A DNA stretch of 30,819 bases from UBA1189 sp045594245 (lineage in GTDB: Bacteria; Bacteroidota; Bacteroidia; Bacteroidales; Bacteroidaceae), in assembly GCA_045594245.1 (NCBI GenBank), contig JAZNYG010000095.1, forward strand, positions 1-30,819, read 5' to 3'. The notes beneath the pieces were generated by a model. It was given only the letters and a program-made list of their open reading frames with translations, did no database searches and had not been told where the DNA came from. The position numbers were made by a program, and so were the translations under genes. Positions 15,862 through 23,889 of this stretch are shown piece after piece (position 1 is the stretch's first letter; each line of letters begins with the position of its first letter).

Positions 15862-16944
15862 TTAATTGCGTACGGCAAGGAGCCAGGCATTTTGGAAGGT
15901 TTCATTCTCACGAAGTACTTTTAGGTATTCGTTGGCTTCATCTTTATTTGAGAAATGCACTAGAGAGATACGTACACGATCGTCACGCTCTACTAGGGAA
16001 ACTTGTGTATATCCTTTGGAAATGTATGAGTTCAAAGTTTCTTCTGCACCTCGATGGTTGGGTAGGCTAGCTACAATGATATGGTATGTTTTAGTAGCTT
16101 TCTCTACTGTAGTTGCTTGTGGTGATTCTACAGCAGTAGCCGCTACTTGTACAGCTTCTTCGATGACAATTTCCTCGGTCTCGGTAATACCATTGGCTAT
16201 ATCCATATTGGCTAGTACAGGAGATAAGAGTGAACTATCGACGGCCTCTTGCGTAGTTAAAGTCTCAATAACTGTAAATGTTTCGGTTGGGATAGATGCT
16301 TTGTGTGGTGTAGCTATTATCTCTGTAAGATTCAGTGAGGCTATATCAGTAGGTCTATGGTCACCAATGGGTAGTGCTACCATTAATAAAAGCAATAGCA
16401 CGGCTGCTGTTGATATCACTTGGCGAAGTCGGCTTTTGTGAATATGTACATCTATCGTTTTCTCCGTATGGGTGATGAAGGATGCAGTTTCTCGAGGTGC
16501 TTCTGCGGCAGGCTCATGTAGCAGTGTGAGTTCCTTGATGGAAAACGAACCCAGTCCGAAATGTGCAGGGGAATCAATTCCAATACTTTCTGGAGTAAAC
16601 TGTAGGGCTCGATGGATGTTTTGATGTATGGTACCGATACGCGGTAATGATACCGTCCCTTCTTCATCTAATCTGTCGAGAAGTTTTTCTATGGCTATAT
16701 CTACCATGTATGTGGCACGGGCATAGTCTACTTGGTAACTCTTCATAAAACTTTGCACCAACAGTCCATCGTTCATTGTAATGGCTGCGTTGAAACTAAT
16801 ACTGCGTGAGGGAGGATAATACACATTTTCCTCGCTTACATAATATGCAGGTACATTATGGGCGATGAATCCTCCAAATCCCGGAAGGATGACACAGTCA
16901 TTCTCGCGTAGTAGTAAATCAATATGTCGAGCTAAATCTCTCAT
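15862..16944 (-). CDS. HU-CCDC81-like and SPOR-domain membrane protein
   Basis: A 360-residue Bacteroidetes protein. Residues 1-55 and about 60-130 look like two HU-related (CCDC81-type) domains: LLLRENDCVILPGFGGFIAH (10-29), then SISFNAAITMNDG and YMVDIAIEKLLDRLDEEGTV, followed by LPRIGTIHQN. A single membrane helix (about 175-194, STAAVLLLLLMVALPIG) follows, then a Ser/Thr/Glu-rich periplasmic stretch and a C-terminal SPOR domain (286-360, TYHIIVASLPNHRGAEETLN). SPOR domains bind denuded septal peptidoglycan, so a link between a cytosolic DNA-binding-fold domain and the division site is possible but inferred. First gene of the run; the candidate -7 box is only nine bases upstream of the ATG. 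Confidence 0.88.
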   Translation of the reverse strand: MRDLARHIDLLLRENDCVILPGFGGFIAHNVPAYYVSEENVYYPPSRSISFNAAITMNDGLLVQSFMKSYQVDYARATYMVDIAIEKLLDRLDEEGTVSLPRIGTIHQNIHRALQFTPESIGIDSPAHFGLGSFSIKELTLLHEPAAEAPRETASFITHTEKTIDVHIHKSRLRQVISTAAVLLLLLMVALPIGDHRPTDIASLNLTEIIATPHKASIPTETFTVIETLTTQEAVDSSLLSPVLANMDIANGITETEEIVIEEAVQVAATAVESPQATTVEKATKTYHIIVASLPNHRGAEETLNSYISKGYTQVSLVERDDRVRISLVHFSNKDEANEYLKVLRENETFQNAWLLAVRN

Positions 16945-16952
16945 TCGTGCTA

Positions 16953-16984
16953 CAAAATTAGTTTAAAAAATCGATTATTCGAAA
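16953..16984 (-). promoter_or_regulatory. Promoter of the HU-SPOR/FHA/DUF4494/yggS run
   Basis: On the minus strand, TTTC (16984-16981) and TAATTTTG (16960-16953) are 20 bases apart. The -7 box ends nine bases before the ATG at 16944, so the mRNA would have almost no leader. Confidence 0.45.
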
Positions 16985-17078
16985 TAATGCTGGTTTATTT
17001 TCTACTCCTATGAGTTTTTCTAAGAGTAATTAGCTCAAGTTTGACAATTAAAGTTGTAGGACAACGATAGCGGGATAA

Positions 17079-18065
17079 TTACCAATCAAAGATTAAATCG
17101 AAGCATACCGGAAGGTGGTCGCTGGTTCCACCTACATAACGCATCCCGTTGTAAGTGCGGCGAGGACGATATCCTCCGTATATGGGGTCGGGCTCAATGA
17201 GTGATGTGTCAAGGGAAAGCCAAGCCCCATGTGGCGATAGATGTGGAGAACGTGTTGTGTCTAGTAATGTGGAAGAGATGAAGATGTGGTCGATCTGCTG
17301 CCAATGGCCTTGGTGGCGATAACTGCCACTTAGGGCATCTGTTATACATACAAGCTCTTTGTTCTCGACTAGTGGGCGCAATGCTTTGCTGTAGGAGGTG
17401 TCGTTGAAATCTCCCATCACGATAATACGTGGTACGCTACGGATAGCGATGATAGAATCTACAACCTGTCGTATGTACTCTACTGCATTGCGACGAAGGT
17501 GAGTGGCTTTTCGTCCATTCAGACGACTCGGTAAATGGCAGGCTATGAGATCAAGGGTGTCACCAGTAACCAATGTGCCACTTACATAAAGTAGGTCGCG
17601 CATATTGCTGCCTTTGGGAATATGCTTAGTAGGTCGTAGTGAACAATAGTTAGTTGGACGGAAACTGGTAGGCTTGTATAACAAGCCAATATCAATGCCG
17701 CGTGGGTCGGATGAGGTAGTTATAAGGTATTTATACTTGATGGACCGCAGTGAAGAACGATGTGTGAGATCATGCAACACACTATCGTTCTCGACCTCAC
17801 ACAAGGCTATAATGTCAGGGGCGCGATTCTCGCCAATTGTAGCCAAAGCACGACTCACGGCTTGTAACTTGTTCCAATATCGGAATGTTGTCCAAGAGCG
17901 TAGTGAGCTGGGGAGGAAAGCATTATCATTAGTTAATGAATCGTCATGGCAGTCGAAAAGATTCTCTACATTGTATGTGACAAATCGTATACGCTCTTGA
18001 GCTGTAAGTATACTTGGAGTAAATATACTTAATGCAATGATAGCTATGTATGTGAGTGTCTTCAT
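17079..18065 (-). CDS. Secreted endonuclease/exonuclease/phosphatase-family protein
   Basis: A 328-residue metal-dependent phosphohydrolase fold with an N-terminal signal peptide (MKTLTYIAIIALSIFTPSIL, to about 23). The EEP catalytic set is present in order: TYNVENLFD (30-38), ALCEVEN with Glu90, ACHLPSR with His177, MGDFNDT with Asp219 and Asn221, IDHIF (258-262) and SDHLPV with Asp316/His317. The substrate cannot be read from sequence; members cleave nucleic acids or phosphoesters and extracytoplasmic Bacteroidetes members may scavenge DNA or phosphate. It begins 68 bases after proA and may be read through from proCBA. Only a weak hairpin (17053-17065) follows it. Confidence 0.88.
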   Translation of the reverse strand: MKTLTYIAIIALSIFTPSILTAQERIRFVTYNVENLFDCHDDSLTNDNAFLPSSLRSWTTFRYWNKLQAVSRALATIGENRAPDIIALCEVENDSVLHDLTHRSSLRSIKYKYLITTSSDPRGIDIGLLYKPTSFRPTNYCSLRPTKHIPKGSNMRDLLYVSGTLVTGDTLDLIACHLPSRLNGRKATHLRRNAVEYIRQVVDSIIAIRSVPRIIVMGDFNDTSYSKALRPLVENKELVCITDALSGSYRHQGHWQQIDHIFISSTLLDTTRSPHLSPHGAWLSLDTSLIEPDPIYGGYRPRRTYNGMRYVGGTSDHLPVCFDLIFDW

Positions 18066-18133
18066 TGGCTTTTATAGTATTCCTATCTTTATTCCTGCTT
18101 CCTTTCCCGTTTGGCATTTGCTCTTGATCGTTT

Positions 18134-19384
18134 TTATGGCCAACGTACTTGACCGTCTCCTTCTATCAAGTATTTGTAAGTCGTAAGTTCGTGCAATGCC
18201 ATAGGGCCTCTAGCGTGTAGCTTTTGGGTAGAGATACCTATTTCTGCACCAAATCCGAATTGGGCTCCATCGGTAAAGGCTGTGGAAACATTGGCATATA
18301 CACATGCTGCATCTACAGCCTGTTGGAACTGACTAATGCTGGCTGTATCTTCGCTGATAATGCACTCGCTGTGGTGTGAACTGTATTGTGCAATATGGTT
18401 CAACGCCTCCTCTATATCACTGACAGTGCGTATGCTCATTTTATAATCGAGGAATTCTGTTCCGAAATGTTCATCGGTGGCTAGGCGCAATAGGTCGGCA
18501 GGATAGTTCCCTTGAAGGGAACAAATTGACTCGGCATCGGCATAGATAATGACGTGCTTCGCTGCCAGTGGAGTGCATAGAATGGGAAGCTCGGATAGGC
18601 GGCTGCGGTGAATTACTAGGCAGTCGAGAGCATTGCATACACTTACTCGTCTGGTCTTAGCGTTTTCGATGATAGAGACGCCCTTGGTGAGGTCGGCTGA
18701 TGCGTCAAAGTAGGTATGACAGATGCCGGCTCCGGTCTCAATGACAGGGACTTTGGCGTTGTTACGGACATGGTTGATGAGTGCACTGCTGCCACGAGGT
18801 ATGATGAGGTCTACCTTTCCTACAGATTCGAGTAGGCAGGATGTGGCCTCGCGGTTAGCAGGGAGTAGGGTGCAAACAGCTGTATTGATACCATGTTTGC
18901 TGAGTACAGAGTGTATGATTGCTACAATCTGATAATTGGTATATTGGGCATCGGAACCTCCCTTGAGGAGGCATACGTTTCCGCTCTTCATGCATAATGA
19001 GAATACGTCAGCAGTTACATTGGGACGTGCTTCATATATGATGCCGATAACTCCGAATGGGACACTTACTTTGCGTATTGTCATTCCATTGGGACGAGTG
19101 GTGAACTCGAGTGTTTGATTAAGTGGGGTAGGGAGTGAGGCTACATGCTGCATGTCGGAAGCCATACTCTCGATGCGTTGTGACGTCAGTTTTAAACGGT
19201 CGTATTTAGGGTCACAGGGCTCCATGCGCTCTAAATCACAAAGGTTGGCTGCGAGAATCTCGTCAGTGGCTTTGCGCAGTGCGTCTGCAGTATCGCACAA
19301 CAATGAGCTGATGACTTCGTCTGTGAGCTGCTGCAAGGTGACCGTGGCTTTGCTGGCCAGATGTATCAATTCGGATACTCTCAT
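18134..19384 (-). CDS. proA: Gamma-glutamyl phosphate reductase (glutamate-5-semialdehyde dehydrogenase)
   Basis: A 416-residue aldehyde-dehydrogenase-fold enzyme reducing gamma-glutamyl phosphate with NADPH to glutamate semialdehyde, the second step of proline synthesis. PFGVIGIIYEARPNVTADVF (109-128), LLKGGSDA (139-146), IPRGSSALI (195-203) and the catalytic-cysteine segment RRVSVCNALDCLVIH (Cys250) are characteristic. C-terminal AQFGFGAEIGIST and HARGPMALHELTTYKY are also typical. Length is normal. It starts three bases after proB. Confidence 0.96.
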   Translation of the reverse strand: MRVSELIHLASKATVTLQQLTDEVISSLLCDTADALRKATDEILAANLCDLERMEPCDPKYDRLKLTSQRIESMASDMQHVASLPTPLNQTLEFTTRPNGMTIRKVSVPFGVIGIIYEARPNVTADVFSLCMKSGNVCLLKGGSDAQYTNYQIVAIIHSVLSKHGINTAVCTLLPANREATSCLLESVGKVDLIIPRGSSALINHVRNNAKVPVIETGAGICHTYFDASADLTKGVSIIENAKTRRVSVCNALDCLVIHRSRLSELPILCTPLAAKHVIIYADAESICSLQGNYPADLLRLATDEHFGTEFLDYKMSIRTVSDIEEALNHIAQYSSHHSECIISEDTASISQFQQAVDAACVYANVSTAFTDGAQFGFGAEIGISTQKLHARGPMALHELTTYKYLIEGDGQVRWP

Positions 19385-19387
19385 AAT

Positions 19388-20158
19388 TCAATTACTTTGG
19401 AAACAGGTACATTCTGTATCTTCGGGCTGTTCAATGAGATGTATCAGTATGTCATTGGTCTTTCCGTTGGCAATGATGACGGGTATGCCATTGTTGGCAA
19501 CACGACGAGCTATGTGGAACTTCGTGAACATGCCTCCTCGGCCGAATGATGATTTATCGGACTGTATGTATTGTGCCGAATCATCATTTGTAGTCGATAT
19601 ATATCTTATTACGTGGGTGCTAGGGTCAGCAGGGTCACCATTGTAGATGCCGTTGATATTGCTAAGGATGATGAGCATGTCTACTTGCATCATTTCGGCG
19701 ATTAGTCCAGATAGTTCATCATTATCCGTAAACATCAATTCGGTAATAGATAGGGTGTCATTTTCATTAACAATGGGGATGACCCCCTCATTAAGCATTA
19801 CTTCCATGCAGTTACGCTGGTTCTGATAGTGGTCAGTCTTGTCTAGGCCCTCCTTGGTGGTGAGTACTTGTCCGCAAATGATTCCATGTTCGCGGAATAG
19901 AGTGTAGTATTTACCCATCAATTTAGCTTGCCCAATGGCTGAATATAACTGCCGGGATGATACATTGTCAAGTGTGTGGCTCGGATTTATCTCGCTGCGC
20001 CCTGATGCTACAGCACCAGATGAAATCATTATTATCTCTATTTCCCGTTTGTGGAGTTCGGCAACTTGGTCGGTTAGGGCTGACATGCGAGTGATGTCGA
20101 GTGTGCCATCCTTGCGTGTCAGTACGTTGCTGCCAATTTTTATTGCAATGCGTGTCAT
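19388..20158 (-). CDS. proB: Glutamate 5-kinase, short form without PUA domain
   Basis: A 256-residue amino-acid-kinase-fold enzyme phosphorylating glutamate to gamma-glutamyl phosphate. RIAIKIGSNVLT (3-14), MISSGAVASGR (about 44-54), PIVNENDTLSITELMFTDND and GRGGMFTKFHIARRVANNG are all G5K landmarks. The protein ends after the kinase domain; the C-terminal PUA domain that makes many bacterial ProB proteins about 360 residues long is absent. Its ATG overlaps the proC stop as TAATG, so translation is coupled. Confidence 0.94.
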   Translation of the reverse strand: MTRIAIKIGSNVLTRKDGTLDITRMSALTDQVAELHKREIEIIMISSGAVASGRSEINPSHTLDNVSSRQLYSAIGQAKLMGKYYTLFREHGIICGQVLTTKEGLDKTDHYQNQRNCMEVMLNEGVIPIVNENDTLSITELMFTDNDELSGLIAEMMQVDMLIILSNINGIYNGDPADPSTHVIRYISTTNDDSAQYIQSDKSSFGRGGMFTKFHIARRVANNGIPVIIANGKTNDILIHLIEQPEDTECTCFQSN

Positions 20159-21018
20159 TATTGTTTGCTTGCTTTGAGTCCTTCGATAACGGCATTTGTG
20201 AAACCTTCACGTTCCATGGCATTGAGGCCCTTGATGGTGATACCTCCTGCTGTAGTGACCTTGTCTATTTCTGCTTCTGGATGTGTGCCTTGTGTGAGTA
20301 GTAGTGTCGCAGCTCCCTTTACCGTTTGCTCTACGATTTGGGCTGCTTCTTCGGGACGAAAACCTAACTCGACACCGCCCTCCATAGCAGCTCGTATGTA
20401 GCGCATGGCGAAAGCAATACCACATGATGCTAAGGATGTTCCTGCTGGGATCAGTTTTTCGTTGACTATCATTGTATAGCCGATGCTTGAGAATAGATGA
20501 TTTATAAGTTCTGCTTGTTCATTTGTGGCTCCTCGGGAGGCGATGAAGGTAACGCTCTCCTGCACTTCGGCTGCCGTATTGGGTACTACGCGAAATAGGG
20601 CTGGCTCGGCAAAGGAGTCGGGGAACCGTGGTTCTCTCTCTTCCACCTCAGCAATGATACGTTCCATTTCAAGTTGTTCGTAGTCGGGGATGAGAAGGTG
20701 GGTCAGTTCTTTTAGTGATATGCCTGCAGCTACAGATACTATAATCTGTCGTTTTAGGTCGATATGTGACCGTATTTCTTCAATAACCTCTTCGAATAAC
20801 CAAGGCTTTATGGCCAATACAATAATGTCGGCCTCTCGTACCGCCTTTTTGTTGTCACGGCTAACGCGCAGTGATGTGTTGTACAGGCGTAGCTTGTCTA
20901 GTGTGCTTTCAGTCTTTGCTGTACAAATGATATTATCGGGGCTACATGCGCCCGATTTTATTAGTCCTTTAACAATGGCACCACCCATATTCCCGGTGCC
21001 AATAATGGCAATAGTCAT
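20158..21018 (-). CDS. proC: Pyrroline-5-carboxylate reductase with an internal insertion
   Basis: A 286-residue NAD(P)H-dependent reductase for the last step of proline synthesis. IIGTGNMGGAIVKGL (5-19) is the Rossmann motif, AIKPW (69-73) the central strand, SVAAGISLKELTHLL (95-109) and VVPNTAAEV (144-152) the core, and KVTTAGGITIKGL (253-265) the conserved C-terminal signature. Between residues about 110 and 140 there are roughly 25 extra residues, acidic and helix-like (YEQLEMERIIAEVEEREP), where most ProC proteins have only a few. First gene of proCBA. Confidence 0.94.
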   Translation of the reverse strand: MTIAIIGTGNMGGAIVKGLIKSGACSPDNIICTAKTESTLDKLRLYNTSLRVSRDNKKAVREADIIVLAIKPWLFEEVIEEIRSHIDLKRQIIVSVAAGISLKELTHLLIPDYEQLEMERIIAEVEEREPRFPDSFAEPALFRVVPNTAAEVQESVTFIASRGATNEQAELINHLFSSIGYTMIVNEKLIPAGTSLASCGIAFAMRYIRAAMEGGVELGFRPEEAAQIVEQTVKGAATLLLTQGTHPEAEIDKVTTAGGITIKGLNAMEREGFTNAVIEGLKASKQ

Positions 21019-21075
21019 AATCTTTTTACCTAATTATAGTTTTACATTCAGATTTGTATTGTAATGAGTTGGGTG

Positions 21076-21083
21076 CAAATGTA
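21076..21083 (-). promoter_or_regulatory. Candidate -7 box of proCBA
   Basis: TACATTTG on the minus strand, 57 bases upstream of the proC start, inside the 187-base gap to the GH28 gene. No clear -33 element. Confidence 0.4.
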
Positions 21084-21205
21084 GTGAATATTCTGTAATT
21101 TATTCTGCGTACATTAGAATAAAAACTATATTTTAAGGTGAAAAATTGCTATTATTCGGAATTTGAAATGTGTATGGGATAATGTTATTGATCTTGTATG
21201 GATAA

Positions 21206-22657
21206 TTATTTCTTCTTCTTTGAAGTGGTGTTCTCTGAGGTGAGCTTCTTGACCTTCTTTCCGTTGATAAATAATTTGTCAAAGTGAAGAACGCCAATAT
21301 TGCCTTCTACGAAGTTCTTTCCTGTTTTTACTCCATCAAAACGACAGTTGGTGAGGTTGACATTGTCAATGTTGGTGACATCGTCAAGACCACTGAGGTA
21401 GAGGGCATATTGGGATTTCTGACAGGTGACATTTTCCATATAAACATTACGTACAGTAGGATTGAATCCTCGTTGGCACTCCTCCTTGGGCTCATAGTTG
21501 AGGTTGATGCGAAGTACGGCTTCGCGGCATTGGCCAACGGTTACGTTGCGTACATGGATGTTCTCAATCAATCCACCGCGGCAAGTGGAGGTTTTTATGC
21601 GTATTACACGGTCGAGTAGGGGGGAGTCCATTGTGCAGTTTTCTACGAAAAGATTTCGGAATCCACCAGATATCTCTGAACCTATTACAACGCCACCATG
21701 CCCGTTCTTCATATGGCAGTTGCGCACGATGATGTTCTCGCTGGGTACGTTCCACTTGCGGCCATCCGTATTGCGCCCGCTCTTGATGGCTATGCAATCG
21801 TCACCCGTATCGAATGTGCAGTTTTCAATCAATACGTTCTTACATGACTCGGGATCGCAGCCATCGCCATTGGGACCATCATTGATGATGGTGACACCAC
21901 GTACTGTGAGGTCTTTGCAAAATAGTGGATGGAGTACCCAGAAAGGGGAGTTGAGTAACGTGATATCTTCAATCAAAACTGTGTTGCAGTGGTAGAAGTT
22001 GACAAACTGTGGACGGAGGGCATTGTGTGGAGCATAGGTGCGTTCGTGGAGGGGGACCTGCTGCTCGCCCCAATGTAATAATTGTATACGCGAGGGAAGC
22101 ACTTGGGGCGAGGTGGGGTCGTTAGGGTCCTGGTAACGGTTGCGGCGTTCTATGTCTATACGGTTCCACCAGGCTGTTTCAGAACCTTGTGCATCAAGCA
22201 CACCTTTACCCGTCAAAGCGATATTGGTTTCTCCATAGGCATAGATGAGTGGATGCGTATTGTTGCAGTCAATGCCTTCCCAGCGGGTAGGAACGGCAGG
22301 AAAGTAAAGGTTGATGTCGGTCGAAAACTTTAGTTGCGCACCCTCTTCCAAATGGAGCCGTACATTGCTCTTAAGGGTGATGGGACCAGTGTAATAGATA
22401 CTATCAGGAATGATTACGGTGCCGCCACCCTGTTGGTTGATGTGTATGATGGCCTGGTTGATGGCATCGTGGGCCAACTGATCGGGATTGTTGGCGATGG
22501 CACCAAATTCGGTGATGCTTACCATACGTTCGGGAAACTTTACTTGGCTCATCGATGTTAGTATCTCATCGGCCATCTCCCAAGGATTGTTCTTGGCCTG
22601 CAAGGATACGATGCAACATAATGCCAATGTGGCGATGCTAAGGAGGCTCTTTTTCAT
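21206..22657 (-). CDS. Secreted glycoside hydrolase family 28 (polygalacturonase-like)
   Basis: A 483-residue right-handed beta-helix hydrolase expected to cleave alpha-galacturonic linkages of pectin (poly- or rhamnogalacturonan). The start is placed at MKKSLLSIAT (22657), where a signal peptide begins (to about residue 21), rather than the in-frame ATG at 22696. Catalytic motifs are intact: NGDGCDPES (263-271), TGDDCIAIKSG (284-294), NGHGGVVIG (318-326) and RVIRIKT (350-356). ITEFGAIAN near 48 is the usual N-terminal strand of these enzymes. The C-terminus is a lysine-rich tail. It stands between ispE and proC without other carbohydrate genes, so it is not part of a visible PUL. Whether it acts endo or exo cannot be told. 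Confidence 0.93.
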   Translation of the reverse strand: MKKSLLSIATLALCCIVSLQAKNNPWEMADEILTSMSQVKFPERMVSITEFGAIANNPDQLAHDAINQAIIHINQQGGGTVIIPDSIYYTGPITLKSNVRLHLEEGAQLKFSTDINLYFPAVPTRWEGIDCNNTHPLIYAYGETNIALTGKGVLDAQGSETAWWNRIDIERRNRYQDPNDPTSPQVLPSRIQLLHWGEQQVPLHERTYAPHNALRPQFVNFYHCNTVLIEDITLLNSPFWVLHPLFCKDLTVRGVTIINDGPNGDGCDPESCKNVLIENCTFDTGDDCIAIKSGRNTDGRKWNVPSENIIVRNCHMKNGHGGVVIGSEISGGFRNLFVENCTMDSPLLDRVIRIKTSTCRGGLIENIHVRNVTVGQCREAVLRINLNYEPKEECQRGFNPTVRNVYMENVTCQKSQYALYLSGLDDVTNIDNVNLTNCRFDGVKTGKNFVEGNIGVLHFDKLFINGKKVKKLTSENTTSKKKK

Positions 22658-22848
22658 AAAAATGATGTTATCTTGATTTTTTTTCTGTTTTTGCAAAACA
22701 AAATCTTCTTACTCTATGTTATACTTGTGCAATTTGCCCGATAGGATTCTGAAAACAGTAATTTTCATCTTCAGGTGAGTTGCCAAGCAAAGCAATAGGC
22801 TAATAGAAATTGCATAGTAGTTTTGTCGTGTTTTATTTTGTGTTTGTG

Positions 22849-23697
22849 TTATTTGGGAACTCCTCGATGTGAATCGGGGAGTTTCTGTTGTTCACAAAAA
22901 CATTCGGGAAAGTAGCTCTCGATCTTTTCTATGGGTTCGGTAAACAGTCCGAATAGTGCTGAGCCCGAACCACTCATAGCGGCATATACGGCTCCTAACT
23001 CATAAAGTTTCTCTTTTATCTCCTGCAGCTCCGGGTGAATAGAAAAAATTCCCTTCTCGAAATCATTACTGATGGTGTGGCGCCATTCGCTGATGGGGGC
23101 TGCTATTTTCTTGTCTAGTGTCATTTTCGGCATCTCAGGGCGTACCATAGAATAGGCTTCCTTGGTCGATATGAACACATCGGGCTTCACCACCACCAGA
23201 TAGAGTCCACTGAGGTCAAGTGTGATGGGATGAAACTCATTGCCAATGCCTGTAGCATATACGGGAGTACCTGTAATGAAGAAAGGACAATCTGCACCCA
23301 ATTGGGCGGCATATGCCTCTAGCTGCTCATTACTGATATTGAGGGCGTACATCTCGTTGAGTAGACGCAGCATGAAGCTGGCATCTGCTGATCCGCCACC
23401 CAGTCCAGCTCCTGTGGGGATATGTTTGTGCAAGTAGATGTCTACGGAGGGTAGGGGATAGTCGGTTGCCAATAATCGGTAGGCACGCACCACAAGGTTT
23501 GTATTATGGTCTCCGGCAATCTCCACACCGCTGAGATGGAGTCTACAATCATATTCCGCCTCTTGGGCTTCTATCACCTCTAGTGCATCGTGCAGTGGAA
23601 TAGGGTAGAACACGGTGTCGAGGTTGTGATATCCGTCGGGACGGCGCTCTGTGACTTGCAGCCCGATGTTGATTTTGGCGTGTGGAAAGGTTATCAT
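22849..23697 (-). CDS. ispE: 4-diphosphocytidyl-2-C-methyl-D-erythritol kinase
   Basis: A 282-residue GHMP kinase of the MEP isoprenoid pathway, phosphorylating the 2-hydroxyl of CDP-methylerythritol. FPHAKINIGLQV (4-15, Lys8), RRPDGYHNLDTVF (18-30), the phosphate-binding loop PTGAGLGGGSADAS (94-107) and LGADCPFFITG (133-143, Asp136) are diagnostic. AAMSGSGSALFG near the C-terminus is the third GHMP motif. Length is normal. It is divergent from dnaB and followed 191 bases later by the GH28 gene, so probably monocistronic. Confidence 0.96.
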   Translation of the reverse strand: MITFPHAKINIGLQVTERRPDGYHNLDTVFYPIPLHDALEVIEAQEAEYDCRLHLSGVEIAGDHNTNLVVRAYRLLATDYPLPSVDIYLHKHIPTGAGLGGGSADASFMLRLLNEMYALNISNEQLEAYAAQLGADCPFFITGTPVYATGIGNEFHPITLDLSGLYLVVVKPDVFISTKEAYSMVRPEMPKMTLDKKIAAPISEWRHTISNDFEKGIFSIHPELQEIKEKLYELGAVYAAMSGSGSALFGLFTEPIEKIESYFPECFCEQQKLPDSHRGVPK

Positions 23698-23712
23698 AAA
23701 TTAACGTTTTCG

Positions 23713-23720
23713 CAAAGATA
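23713..23720 (-). promoter_or_regulatory. Candidate -7 box of ispE
   Basis: TATCTTTG on the minus strand, 15 bases upstream of the ispE ATG; it would give a very short leader. No clear -33 element. Confidence 0.45.
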
Positions 23721-23864
23721 ATGATAAATTATAGAATAGAAAAATCAGTGTTGAAATAATTGATGGTATCGGATATTTGCTTCGTTGATGAGCATTATCC
23801 ACCATTGTGGAAAACTTTTGGAAAACTTCATTTGGGTTCCTTTTTATTTGCAGCGCTTTTTATG

Positions 23865-23872
23865 TACTTTTG
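23865..23872 (+). promoter_or_regulatory. Candidate -7 box of dnaB
   Basis: TACTTTTG ends 17 bases before the ATG at 23890. A TTTG lies upstream at 23831 but is spaced about 30 bases, and another at 23847 only 14, so the -33 partner is unclear. Confidence 0.45.
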
Positions 23873-23889
23873 CGTTCCGATAAATAATA

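Noticed and set aside
22658..22696. Upstream start for the GH28 protein (MQKQKKNQDNIIF...)
   Set aside because: It would bury the signal peptide that begins at MKKSLLSIAT.
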